DNA of 64,000 bases from assembly GCA_964627455.1 (NCBI GenBank), contig CAZVKC010000001.1, positions 124,001-188,000 on the forward strand, in the 5' to 3' direction. The notes beneath the pieces were generated by a model. The model was not told where the DNA came from, did not search any database, and worked only from the letters and a program-made list of their open reading frames with translations. Position numbers and translations under genes: made by a program. Positions 11,093-18,734 of this stretch are shown here, one piece after another. This stretch comes from F-183 sp964627455 (GTDB taxonomy: Bacteria > Acidobacteriota > Terriglobia > Bryobacterales > Bryobacteraceae). Position 1 is the first letter of the stretch. Each line of letters begins with the position of its first letter.

Positions 11093-11968
11093 TTATAGCA
11101 CTCCGTTGATCTTCGAGAAGAAGACGTCTTCGAGGTCGGCGTGGGCGGGGGAGAAGCCGTCGCCGGGCGAGGTTTCGGCGAAGACGTGGATGAGGGGGCG
11201 TCCGGCGACGAGTTTGTTGGAGATGATGCGGTAGTCGGCGGCGTAGGCGTCGACTTCGGACTTGGCGATGGATTTCTGCCAGATGCGGCCTTCGAGTTCG
11301 AGGACGGCGGCGTCGGGGGCGCCTTCATAGAGGACGCGTCCCTTGTTGATGATGGCCATTTTGGTGCAGAGTTCCATGACGTCCTGCACGATGTGGGTGG
11401 AGAGGATGACGACGACGTTTTCGCCGACTTCGGCGAGGAGGTTGTAGAAGCGGTTGCGCTCGCCGGGGTCGAGTCCGGCGGTGGGTTCGTCGACGATCAA
11501 GAGTTGGGGGTTGCCGATCAGGGCCTGGGCGATGCCGAAGCGCTGGCGCATGCCTCCGGAGTAGGAGGTGAGGGCTTTTTTGCGGACGTCCCAGAGGTTG
11601 CAGCGTTGGAGCATGGCTTCGACGCGTTCGCGGCGCTCGCGGGGGTTGGTGAGTCCTTTGAGGAGGGCGAGGTGGTCGAGCATGTCGAGGGCGGAGATGC
11701 GGGGGTAGACGCCGAAGTCCTGGGGGAGGTAGCCGAGGCGTTTGCGGACTTCCTCTTTTTGGGTGAGGACGTTGATTTCATCACCCAGGCTGACGGCTCC
11801 GGAATCGGCTTCCTGGAGGGTGGCTAGGGTGCGCATGAGGGTGGATTTGCCGGCGCCGTTGGGTCCGAGGAGTCCATACATGCCCCTGGGGATGGTGAGG
11901 GTCACGTTGTCGAGGGCGCGGACGCCGTTGGGGTAGGTCTTCGACAGGTTTTCAATGCGCAGTTCCAT
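11093..11968 (-). CDS. ABC transporter ATP-binding protein
   Basis: Complete nucleotide-binding subunit of 291 residues that would energise the permease/M1 fusion directly downstream (5-bp spacing, same strand). Motifs in order: Walker A LLGPNGAGKSTLMRTL (about 34-48), Q-loop YLPQDFG, signature YSGGMRQRFGIAQAL, Walker B LLIVDEPTAGLDP, and the H-loop STHIVQDV. The C-terminal 70 residues form the small extra domain often seen in ABC-2 exporter ATPases. Start ATG at 11968 is preceded by AAGGAACC-like purines. The pair is best described as an export system or a membrane-remodelling peptidase unit; the sequence does not show the substrate. Confidence 0.92.
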   Translation of the reverse strand: MELRIENLSKTYPNGVRALDNVTLTIPRGMYGLLGPNGAGKSTLMRTLATLQEADSGAVSLGDEINVLTQKEEVRKRLGYLPQDFGVYPRISALDMLDHLALLKGLTNPRERRERVEAMLQRCNLWDVRKKALTSYSGGMRQRFGIAQALIGNPQLLIVDEPTAGLDPGERNRFYNLLAEVGENVVVILSTHIVQDVMELCTKMAIINKGRVLYEGAPDAAVLELEGRIWQKSIAKSEVDAYAADYRIISNKLVAGRPLIHVFAETSPGDGFSPAHADLEDVFFSKINGVL

Positions 11969-12028
11969 GGTGGTTCCTTGATGGTACGTGGTTTTGGGTA
12001 GAAAGGTTTCGGAATTATGGAGAAGTTA

Positions 12029-12116
12029 GTGTTTGGGCGGGGCTTAAGCCCCGCGCGGACTTAAGTCCGCCCCACCAGAAGGGTTAGCAGGTTGGTGGGG
12101 CTTTCTCAGGGTTGGT
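12029..12116. repeat. Dispersed palindromic repeat, copy A
   Basis: Starts GTGTTTGGGCGGG and contains two adjacent palindromes, GGGGCTTAAGCCCC and GCGGACTTAAGTCCGC, then CCCCACCAG and a trailing GGGTTAGCAGGTTGGTGGGGCTT-like stretch. Related copies lie at 37410 and 37551. It sits just past the stop of the terminase-nuclease gene. It resembles a REP-type intergenic element. Confidence 0.75.
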
Positions 12117-12134
12117 TGGGTTAGTAGGTAAGAG

Positions 12135-12866
12135 TCAGGCTGCTCGGGGGTGGGGGATCGATTGCCAGGGGAGTTGGAAGGCGGCGGTGGTTTGGGGTTT
12201 GGCCCACCAGACGGCCAGGGCCAGGGCGTAGGCCAGGTCGTCTTGGTCACGTCCGCTCTCTGATGACATGGAATGCGGTTTGCCTTGGGCTTGGAGGGAG
12301 CGGAGTTCGGCTTTGAGGATGTCTAGTTCGGTGGGCGGGAGCTTGTCGGGGTCGATGGAAAAGGCCGTGGATTCGATGGCGGCGCGGAGTCCGGAGAGGA
12401 CTTCGGTGCGGGAGACGGAGATTTCCTGATTGCCGGAGCCGGATTTGCGGTAGCCGGTTTGGAGTCCGCCGGTGATCTGGACGGCGAGCAGGCGCGTGCC
12501 TTGGGCGAGGGTGCGGACGAGGCGCATCTGTTCGACGACGGGGGAGCCGACGCCGGTGGCGTCCACGAGCATGGTTTTGACGGACGGCCAGTAGATGCGA
12601 TTGACCTCGGTTTCGAGCCAGTCGATGGCGTCGGTGTAACGCGTCCCGAGGGGGAGGCGGCCGAGGCGGACGACCTCGTAGTTGTATTCGCCGTAGTATT
12701 CGCGGGCGGCGGACCAGCGGTACTGGTCGGGCGTGCCGGGGATCCAGCGTTTCTCGAGGACGGCGAGGGCGGTATGGTTGCGCTTCTGGCCGAGGTCGAC
12801 GCCGAAGATGTAGTGGGGCCGCTGATCGGCGGGCGGCTTGGGACAAGTCTGAATCATGGGAGGCAT
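12135..12866 (-). CDS. Terminase-like nuclease (RNase H fold), stand-alone
   Basis: A 243-residue protein matching the C-terminal nuclease half of a phage terminase large subunit. Acidic residues fall where an RNase-H-fold nuclease needs them: FGVDLGQKRNHTALAV near the N-terminus (about 22-37), MLVDATGVGSPVV in the middle (about 98-110), and GRDQDDLAYALALAVWW near the end (about 205-221). It starts 14 bases after the ATPase gene, in a different frame, so the split lies between the two terminase domains and is not one sequencing error inside a domain. A full terminase cleaves concatemeric DNA at the packaging motor. Here no portal, capsid or tail gene is nearby, so a packaging role cannot be assumed. 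Start ATG at 12866; an in-frame ATG at 12857 is also possible. Confidence 0.75.
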   Translation of the reverse strand: MPPMIQTCPKPPADQRPHYIFGVDLGQKRNHTALAVLEKRWIPGTPDQYRWSAAREYYGEYNYEVVRLGRLPLGTRYTDAIDWLETEVNRIYWPSVKTMLVDATGVGSPVVEQMRLVRTLAQGTRLLAVQITGGLQTGYRKSGSGNQEISVSRTEVLSGLRAAIESTAFSIDPDKLPPTELDILKAELRSLQAQGKPHSMSSESGRDQDDLAYALALAVWWAKPQTTAAFQLPWQSIPHPRAA

Positions 12867-12880
12867 GGCTATGCTGTACC

Positions 12881-13804
12881 TTATTTCCTTTCCGGGCGTT
12901 TGATGAAGAGTTTGTCGATGTCATCGGGATGGAGCAGAGACTGGCCGTCGTGGAGGAATTCACAGCCGAATTCCTGACGCATCCAGGCTTCTCCTTTGGT
13001 GAGCCGCATTTCGGCGAGATATTCGGGGGAAATGCGGGGATTTTCCGAGGCCGGGTACTGGCTTTTGAACCAGCCGCGGGGGCCCTGGGTGTTGAGCGAA
13101 TTTTTCCAGAGATCGTAATACCAGCCTCTGGCGCCTTTGGGGGTGCCGATGACGAGGATGTCGCCGTCGGTGGTAGCGAGGGTGGGGAGGACGCCTTCCC
13201 AGACGGGGTCGGCGATATCGCCGGCTTCGTCGAGGACGATGAGGCGGGCGGTGTGGGAGCGGACGGCCTTTTTGGTGGTGAGTCCGAGGATGCGGGAGCG
13301 GTTGGGGAAGCGGCGGATGACGCGGTGGCTGCTGCCGGTGGAGGCAGTTTTGGTAATGGCGTTGTGTGGGCCGCCGGCGCCGAGGGTAGGGGCGGCCTGG
13401 TCGAGGAAGGAGTCGATGCGGTCGAAGAAGGTGGTGATGTGGTCTCCGACGGCGCCGATGATGACGATGAGGGCGCCGGGGCGGGTGCAGGCGGCATGGA
13501 TGGCGATGATGGCGGCGGTTTCGGTTTTGCCGCACTGGCGGCCCCAGTTGAGGACGCGGCGGGCGCGGCGGGCGGTGAGGGCTTCGCGCTGTTTGGGGTC
13601 GGGGTTCCAGCCGAGGACTTCGATGGAGAAGGCGAGGGGGCTGAAGGTATAGCGGAAGCCGGAGGCGAGGGGGAGGATGTCGGGTCGGGGGCTGGTGCTG
13701 GTGGAGGTGGACACACTTGTCCCACTCTGCTGCTGGTTCTGCTGTTGCCGGCGGCTACGCAGAAGGCGGCGATAGTGGGACGAGAAGTGTTCACCGAGGG
13801 ACAC
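12881..13804 (-). CDS. Terminase large subunit, ATPase domain only
   Basis: About 307 residues from GTG at 13804. Walker A-like NWGRQCGKTETAA (about 86-98) has the R-x-x-G-K-T form of viral terminases. Walker B is LIVLDEAGDI (about 187-196), and the coupling motif ILVIGTPKG follows. The protein ends with RQEFGCEFL, the usual junction just before the nuclease domain, which is supplied by the next gene. The frame stays open upstream to 13999, but that extension is Ser/Pro/Thr-rich and overlaps the 74-residue gene in another frame. The start at 13804, overlapping that gene's stop, is therefore preferred. The first 50 residues include a Gln/Ser/Thr-rich linker. It could be a domesticated phage remnant or part of an uncharacterised mobile cassette. 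Confidence 0.75.
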   Translation of the reverse strand: MSLGEHFSSHYRRLLRSRRQQQNQQQSGTSVSTSTSTSPRPDILPLASGFRYTFSPLAFSIEVLGWNPDPKQREALTARRARRVLNWGRQCGKTETAAIIAIHAACTRPGALIVIIGAVGDHITTFFDRIDSFLDQAAPTLGAGGPHNAITKTASTGSSHRVIRRFPNRSRILGLTTKKAVRSHTARLIVLDEAGDIADPVWEGVLPTLATTDGDILVIGTPKGARGWYYDLWKNSLNTQGPRGWFKSQYPASENPRISPEYLAEMRLTKGEAWMRQEFGCEFLHDGQSLLHPDDIDKLFIKRPERK

Positions 13805-14015
13805 GGCGGGCGTAGAACTCCTGTGCGGCCTTGTCGACGGCGTCCATGGCGTCGGGGAAGGCTCTGAGGGCGTCGTAGACGACTCCCGGGAACTCGGGTG
13901 GAATGACGGGCTGTTGTTGCGAGTTTGTGCTTGTGGTGGTCGTTGTTGTTGCCGGGGTGGTGGGGGCCAGCAGGAAGTGGCGGGTCCACCAGAGGTCATT
14001 GGGGTGCTGTTTCAT
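13791..14015 (-). CDS. Small conserved-looking protein of the terminase cassette (74 aa)
   Basis: Begins MKQHPNDLWWTRHFLLAP, has a Thr-rich run, then a more ordered C-terminal half (PPEFPGVVYDALRAFPDA, KAAQEFYARRVPR). It overlaps the start of the ATPase gene by 14 bases, which suggests translational coupling. The frame opens earlier, but the ATG at 14015 gives the cleanest start. No family recognised. By position it may be a partner or small-subunit-like component of the terminase pair; this is inference only. Confidence 0.55.
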   Translation of the reverse strand: MKQHPNDLWWTRHFLLAPTTPATTTTTTSTNSQQQPVIPPEFPGVVYDALRAFPDAMDAVDKAAQEFYARRVPR

Positions 14016-14103
14016 GATGTTTCTTGTCCTCCTTCTTTTTCTGCTGCTGCGCAGACACACTTCGGGTAAGGCAACGGGCGATGGGCATCGCGGGGGCCGG
14101 TGG

Positions 14104-14928
14104 TCAGGCGACTTTGGGGCCCTTGTGGCGGCGATCGGAGGTGGTTGCGGCGGGTTTGCGGGGGTTGCGGGCGGACGGATAGGGGTTCACGAGGCTGTCG
14201 ATGGTCTTGCGGGAGCGGATTTTGAGGAGTTCGTTTGGTTCCGGCTTGTTTTGAGGTGGCGGTTGCTGCGGGGGCTGGTTGGGCTGGAGCTGGCTGGATT
14301 CGGTGGTGGCAGCGGCGGCGGCTTCCGGGGTGACGCGGCGCTTGGATTCGAGGAGATAGAAGGTGCGGATGGCGCGGTCGAATTCGCGGGTGACGGCCTG
14401 GATGTAGCGGCGGCAGAGGTCGTAGGCGCCGTCTCCGGCGGATTCGCGGAACGCGACGGCGGAGCGGGTGAAGGCGCCGGCGTCGTGGGGGAGGATGACG
14501 GAGGCGGGTACGGCGTGGTAGCTGGCCTCGAGGTTGAGGATGATGGCTTCGAGGGCATAGAGGCGGTCGAGGCGCCACATGGCGATGGCGGCGCGGCGGA
14601 CGGTGTCGGCCTCGGGCTGGTCGGCGGGCTTGAAGCGGGCGACGTAGGAGTCGATGTGCGCGTTGTAGGCGTCCTGGTCTTCGCAGTAGATGACGGGGTT
14701 GGCGCCGGCGAAGCCGTGTTTGACGGCGTTGCGGGAGGAGCGGGCTTTGCCTTCGGGGGTGCGGGGTCCACCTCCGGCCGGGGTTTTCTTGGCTGCTTCC
14801 TCCTTTTCGCGTGCTTTCTCTTCGGCGAGGGCGGCTTCGAATTCGCAGGTGGCGGGGAAGTTGACGAGGGCGCGTTCGCGTTCCTCGGGACTCATGAACT
14901 GGGTGGGGTCGACGTATAGGCTCGGCAT
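14104..14928 (-). CDS. SSRNAVKHG-motif protein of the terminase cassette, function unknown
   Basis: A 274-residue soluble protein. A charged N-terminal helix (EERERALVNF ... EEKAREKEEAAKK) leads into GPRTPEGKARSSRNAVKHGF (about residues 54-73). I know this signature from many unnamed proteins of Acidobacteria and Planctomycetes. An alpha-helical middle (about 90-200: MWRLDRLYALEAIILNLE, AVTREFDRAIRTFYLLE) and a Gln/Pro-rich basic tail follow. It is the first gene of the four-gene minus-strand cassette that ends with the split terminase. A DNA-binding small-terminase-like role is possible from position, size and basic tail, but there is no direct motif for it. Confidence 0.65.
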   Translation of the reverse strand: MPSLYVDPTQFMSPEERERALVNFPATCEFEAALAEEKAREKEEAAKKTPAGGGPRTPEGKARSSRNAVKHGFAGANPVIYCEDQDAYNAHIDSYVARFKPADQPEADTVRRAAIAMWRLDRLYALEAIILNLEASYHAVPASVILPHDAGAFTRSAVAFRESAGDGAYDLCRRYIQAVTREFDRAIRTFYLLESKRRVTPEAAAAATTESSQLQPNQPPQQPPPQNKPEPNELLKIRSRKTIDSLVNPYPSARNPRKPAATTSDRRHKGPKVA

Positions 14929-15344
14929 GGCGTTGTATGTTTCCTTTCTTGCGTTGGTTGTGCTTTGTCGACAGCCACGCGGCGGTGGTTGTCAGTCGGG
15001 ATTTCGGCGGCAGCGGCGTGCCCGCCGAAATGGAAAAGGCGCTCAATCGGCGTGAAAGCGGAGTTCCGCTTTCTGGCTTTTTGAGCGCCTTTTCCTCTTC
15101 TGATCTCAGCTTATCACGCCCAGGGACCAAGCCTTTTTCTTGCGAGGCCTGCTAAATGATTGATTTCAGGGAGAAAAAGATTCTACCGACTTTGTGAACG
15201 CAGAGACCTAACATGGTGGATTCGCATTGAGATGCTTCCAACCTATTGATTCAACATATGATATAGGCATTGCCGTGAAGTCCGCATCACCCAATCGAGC
15301 CGCAACAGTATTCTGGGCTCGCGATTTCGATATGATTACCTGGA
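14929..15344. other. Intergenic region between the terminase cassette and the defence island
   Basis: About 415 bases without a convincing gene. The left half holds the two large hairpins described at 15001-15094. The right half (about 15140-15340) is AT-richer, with no clear ORF or promoter match. Confidence 0.6.
15001..15094. repeat. Two tandem perfect hairpins at the 5' side of the terminase cassette
   Basis: Hairpin 1: ATTTCGGCGG (15001-15010) pairs with CCGCCGAAAT (15022-15031). Hairpin 2 is nested: outer arms GAAAAGGCGCTCAA (15033-15046) and TTGAGCGCCTTTTC (15081-15094), inner arms GAAAGCGGA (15054-15062) and TCCGCTTTC (15065-15073). All arms are perfect. They could be an element end, a recombination or recognition site, or an attenuator in the cassette leader. 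Confidence 0.8.
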
Positions 15345-17960
15345 GTGACGGACAGAAGAGATCTTGAGTGGGCGCTAATCGAAGAAAAGCTGGTTCGGTT
15401 TCTGCGGGAGCACCCAGATTGGCAAACATTCCGATTCATCGCCGAATCGGCGTTTGGCGATCCGCGCTTCGAGCAAGTACTTGCTGCGATCGCCGAGATG
15501 AAGAAGAGTCGCTTCGCGGTGCACCAGGGCGTTCGCGTGAAGCTTTCCAGCGAGGAACTGGAACGAATCGCGGTCAAAGAACCTGTTGCCGCGCCGCCGA
15601 TCGTTGGTACGCCATCGAGGCCTCCTTCGCCGACGCCGACTCAGGACCAACACATTCTGGCCTCTGATGCGGTCCGTCGGTATGCCGAGCAACTTTCGCC
15701 GGTACGGGTCGTTGTGGAACGTGTTGGCAACGCCAGAAAGGTTGGGAGCCGGTTCCTCCATGAGGTAGTTCTGGCCGACGAAGACGAAGATCGACGATTC
15801 ATCGACGATACCCCAGTGACACTCAAATCCTCATCTAATGCGAGGATCGATGGATTCATTGCCGGTACGAGCCGAACCGAAAACCTGCTCTATGTAGCCT
15901 TCGATAGTGAGGTATTGACGTCCGATTTGCCTGGTAGCCTGGAAATCCATCGGAACCGCCTCTGGCATGAACTCTCAAACAGCCTCTCGATGTTGCCTGG
16001 CGTTCCGCGATGTTCGACTATCCTGAACCGCAGGACTGGGGATCGAGAAATTAAACTCGACAATGGTAAGTCTTTGGCGCTGGATCTCTCGGGCGCCGGC
16101 GCCCCTTGGGCTCGATTACTTTGGGGCCCGCCTGGTTCAGGTAAGACCTATTGCCTGGGTTGGCTTACTGCGTTTTTGAGCAACCTGCGGAAGGCTGGGC
16201 GGATCCTGGTGGTTGCGCCGTCTAATGTGGCGGTCGATGCGGCCACGCGGGAAGTTGTGACGGCATTTGAGACGCAGTGGGCACAGTTAGTTCGAAAGCG
16301 TCGAATTGTCCGGTATGGGTACCCACGAGACGAAGAAATCCTGGCCCGTCCGGAGTTGCTGGGGCCGGAAGCCGTGGAAAAGCTTTCGAATGCAATTTAC
16401 GAGAAGGACCTGGAGGTCAAACGGCTTCGCCAGCAGCGTGCGCCAGAGAGCGAGATAGCGGCGGCCCGAACCGAACTGAAACAGCTCGAAACCGAACGTA
16501 AGGCCGCTGTTGTCGAGCACCTGAAACAGGCTTCAGTGGTGCTCACCACAATCGCCTCGGTCTGTCAGCAAGGGAGCGCGATCCGAGAATCTGGAACTTG
16601 GGACACCGTCATTGCAGACGAGTGCAGTATGTTGAACGGGGCCCTTGCACTTTTTCTCGCGAGCTTGGCAGAGAAGCGGTATTTACTAGCAGGGGATCCG
16701 CGCCAGTTGGCGCCGATTTTCGAGTGGAACCGAGGTGAGGCACCTGATGACGTGAAGCAGTGGCTTTCACGTGATCCCTTCGAGATTATCGGGTTCACGA
16801 CGGGCGAAGGCGTCGGTCGCGTCGTGAAAGAACGGGACCCGAGAGTTGCGCGATTATTGTCCCAAAGACGTTGTCATCCCGCCATTTGGGACACCGTGTC
16901 CCATCTCTATCCTGACGTCAAGCCCGAGGTCTCGAAACAAAAGCTAGAGAGTCTCACCCAACTTCATCCTCTACCCGGCGCGCCGGTTGTCTGCTTTGAC
17001 GTTGGAGCCTCCGCTCGCGTGCTGAACAGCGAATACGATGGCAGTGACGCCGAGGAACTCGCGACGCGCTACGAATCTGCATGTCGGAAAGCTGGTCGAA
17101 GTTGGGAAAATCCCTCGACCGCCAGAATTGCCATTGACCTTGCGATGGATATCCGCGGGGCGAAGCCCGACGCCAAGATTTCGATCATCGCCCCCTATCG
17201 CGCCCAAGTAAGATTGATTCAGCGTTGGCTCGACGAAGACACAAGAGCCAATATCCGAAGAGCCGCGGAATCTCCAAAGCCGATATTCGTCGGCACCGTT
17301 CATTCGTATCAGGGTGGTGAGTCGGACGTGGTTGTGTTTGATCTCGTAGACGGCTTTCCACGTAACGGACCAGGTTCTTTGCTGCGAGGTGACACAGCCA
17401 TGCGTCTGGTTAACGTCGCCCTCACCAGAGCACGTGGGAAACTCATCCTCGTTCTCAACCGAAGATGGATTCGAGAACGGTGCAGGCGAGAAGATTTGGG
17501 GATACTGTGGGATTTGGTCTGCGGAACTTCGGCCCCGCGGCATGCGACGGTTGAGGTTCACCCGCCAACGCCGATGGTCCGTGCCCGGGATGTCGCCGAA
17601 GATCCCCAGACCGCTGAGGTGGAGTCGCCAATCGAGGAGATGTTTCTCGCAGAATTACGACTCAGAGCGCACGAACTCCCGCCATTTCAGTTGCAGGTCG
17701 AGATCCACAACGAGAAGGGGCGGCTGATTTCCCGAGCCGACTTCGCCTTTCCCTCGGAGAAACTGGCGATCTACTGCGATGGCGCGCGGTTTCATCTGAT
17801 CAAAGAGCGATGGCACCGAGATCAGAAACAGCGCAGGGAATTGACCAGACTCGGCTGGAAACCCATCGTCTTTACCGGGAGGGAGATATATAGTAGCGCC
17901 AGGAAGTGTGTGCAAGAGGTCGTGGACCAGTTGACACCTAAGCGATCTCCACAATCTTAG
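15345..17960 (+). CDS. Superfamily 1 (Upf1/COG1112-like) helicase with C-terminal Vsr/DUF559-like nuclease domain
   Basis: 871 residues. The N-terminal 220 residues are unassigned. The helicase core follows: Walker A WGPPGSGKT (about 262-270), VAPSNVAVD (Ia), VIADECSML (II), LLAGDPRQLAP (III), VGTVHSYQGGESDVVVF (V), RLVNVALTRARGKLI (VI). After residue 760, SPIEEMFLAELR opens a domain with LISRADFAF, LAIYCDGARFH and RRELTRLGWKPIVFTGREIY. This is the layout of Vsr-like/DUF559 (MTES_1575-type) restriction-endonuclease folds. Helicase-nuclease fusions of this kind are common in defence islands, and the next complete operon here is BREX. The build recalls Mokosh-type helicase plus nuclease systems but uses a different nuclease fold. 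Start GTG at 15345, three codons after an in-frame stop. Base composition is lower in GC than the cassette before it. Confidence 0.85.
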   Translation: MTDRRDLEWALIEEKLVRFLREHPDWQTFRFIAESAFGDPRFEQVLAAIAEMKKSRFAVHQGVRVKLSSEELERIAVKEPVAAPPIVGTPSRPPSPTPTQDQHILASDAVRRYAEQLSPVRVVVERVGNARKVGSRFLHEVVLADEDEDRRFIDDTPVTLKSSSNARIDGFIAGTSRTENLLYVAFDSEVLTSDLPGSLEIHRNRLWHELSNSLSMLPGVPRCSTILNRRTGDREIKLDNGKSLALDLSGAGAPWARLLWGPPGSGKTYCLGWLTAFLSNLRKAGRILVVAPSNVAVDAATREVVTAFETQWAQLVRKRRIVRYGYPRDEEILARPELLGPEAVEKLSNAIYEKDLEVKRLRQQRAPESEIAAARTELKQLETERKAAVVEHLKQASVVLTTIASVCQQGSAIRESGTWDTVIADECSMLNGALALFLASLAEKRYLLAGDPRQLAPIFEWNRGEAPDDVKQWLSRDPFEIIGFTTGEGVGRVVKERDPRVARLLSQRRCHPAIWDTVSHLYPDVKPEVSKQKLESLTQLHPLPGAPVVCFDVGASARVLNSEYDGSDAEELATRYESACRKAGRSWENPSTARIAIDLAMDIRGAKPDAKISIIAPYRAQVRLIQRWLDEDTRANIRRAAESPKPIFVGTVHSYQGGESDVVVFDLVDGFPRNGPGSLLRGDTAMRLVNVALTRARGKLILVLNRRWIRERCRREDLGILWDLVCGTSAPRHATVEVHPPTPMVRARDVAEDPQTAEVESPIEEMFLAELRLRAHELPPFQLQVEIHNEKGRLISRADFAFPSEKLAIYCDGARFHLIKERWHRDQKQRRELTRLGWKPIVFTGREIYSSARKCVQEVVDQLTPKRSPQS

Positions 17961-18119
17961 CGACAACGATCGGAACCCAAATATCGCGACTTGGACGTAT
18001 GCGACCATACCTGACTGTTGCAGTACAGGGTTGAGTAAGTTTTCGATTGGTTGCCGGGATAGCTCATAGGCCGAAGGTCTTGCGGACAACTATTAATGGG
18101 GTTAGTTGAGGATTGAAAC

Positions 18120-18635
18120 ATGTTGGTCTGGCACGCATTCCGCGGTGACGATAACAAATATCTTGGACGCCTGCAAACCGACTGCTATCCGAGTCTTGGC
18201 GGGCTTTTGTTTCGGACCGCAAGAGACCGTTACCTCGCGGCCGTCGAGCTAGTCGAGGTGCGGAACGACGAACTTGCTGACCGGCTGAGGCCAATGGAGT
18301 GGTGTGACCATCGGCCCTTGCAGGAGAGCCACGACCTAATTGCGGCCTATTATCGGCATGTAATCGGTCCCGCATGTCAGATGGAGATTGGTGAGGACGC
18401 CAAAACCTGTGATGACCGTTTTCGTACGTCATGGCAGCGCTTCTATGAAAGGGAAGTGAACCGCTTAGTGACGAAAGAGGCCGGGTTCACCAGGACGGTA
18501 TGCCGCGCTGCGGCCTTTGCACACACTGAGATAGGATTCAGGAACGAGAATCTGTTGAGGCGCTTTCTGAAGTGGCACTACGGCGAGCAGGGGCTGTGGG
18601 CGTGGAGGGGCGTTGGAGACTATCCCTTCGAGTGA
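18120..18635 (+). CDS. Unknown protein between helicase and BREX (171 aa)
   Basis: No family recognised. It is soluble, mixed alpha/beta in look, with many Arg, Trp and His residues (MEWCDHRPLQESHDLIAAYY, WQRFYEREVNRLV, FLKWHYGEQGLWAWRG). Three Cys are scattered rather than paired as in a zinc finger. ATG at 18120 lies 160 bases after the helicase stop. The gene ends just before the hairpins and promoter of the BREX operon. It may be a defence gene, a regulator of the adjacent operon, or a partner of the helicase. It does not resemble the WYL-type BrxR regulator. Confidence 0.6.
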   Translation: MLVWHAFRGDDNKYLGRLQTDCYPSLGGLLFRTARDRYLAAVELVEVRNDELADRLRPMEWCDHRPLQESHDLIAAYYRHVIGPACQMEIGEDAKTCDDRFRTSWQRFYEREVNRLVTKEAGFTRTVCRAAAFAHTEIGFRNENLLRRFLKWHYGEQGLWAWRGVGDYPFE

Positions 18636-18643
18636 GCGGTAGT

Positions 18644-18694
18644 TCATCATGCCGGCAAACTTGCCGGCATGATGATACGGGTCTATTGACCCGT
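18644..18694. promoter_or_regulatory. Tandem inverted repeats upstream of BREX
   Basis: TCATCATGCCGGCAA (18644-18658) and its exact complement TTGCCGGCATGATGA (18661-18675) are separated by only two bases. Then ACGGGTC (18677-18683), TATT, GACCCGT (18688-18694). There is no T-run, so simple termination of the upstream gene is unlikely. The second repeat overlaps the predicted -35 box, as expected for an operator. Confidence 0.65.
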
Positions 18695-18714
18695 GGGTCC
18701 AATGGGGGTATAAA
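18686..18714 (+). promoter_or_regulatory. Predicted sigma-70 promoter of the BREX operon
   Basis: TTGACC (18686-18691) and TATAAA (18709-18714) with exactly 17 bp between them. Transcription would start near 18721, a few bases ahead of the GTG at 18735. That leaves almost no leader: the AAGGAG at 18713-18718 overlaps the -10 box and would not be transcribed. Initiation may be nearly leaderless, or from ATG 18747. Confidence 0.6.
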
Positions 18715-18734
18715 GGAGCTTCGGGCGACTTGCG

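Noticed and set aside
12247..13989. 580-codon minus-strand ORF overlapping both terminase genes
   Set aside because: Ser/Pro/Arg-rich translation without motifs. The other two frames carry the terminase ATPase and nuclease motifs.
12135..14928. Prophage
   Set aside because: Only terminase-like genes are present. No portal, capsid, tail, lysis or integrase gene, and no attachment repeats.
18111..18120. GATTGAAAC string resembling the end of a CRISPR repeat
   Set aside because: Occurs once, with no spaced repeats and no cas genes.
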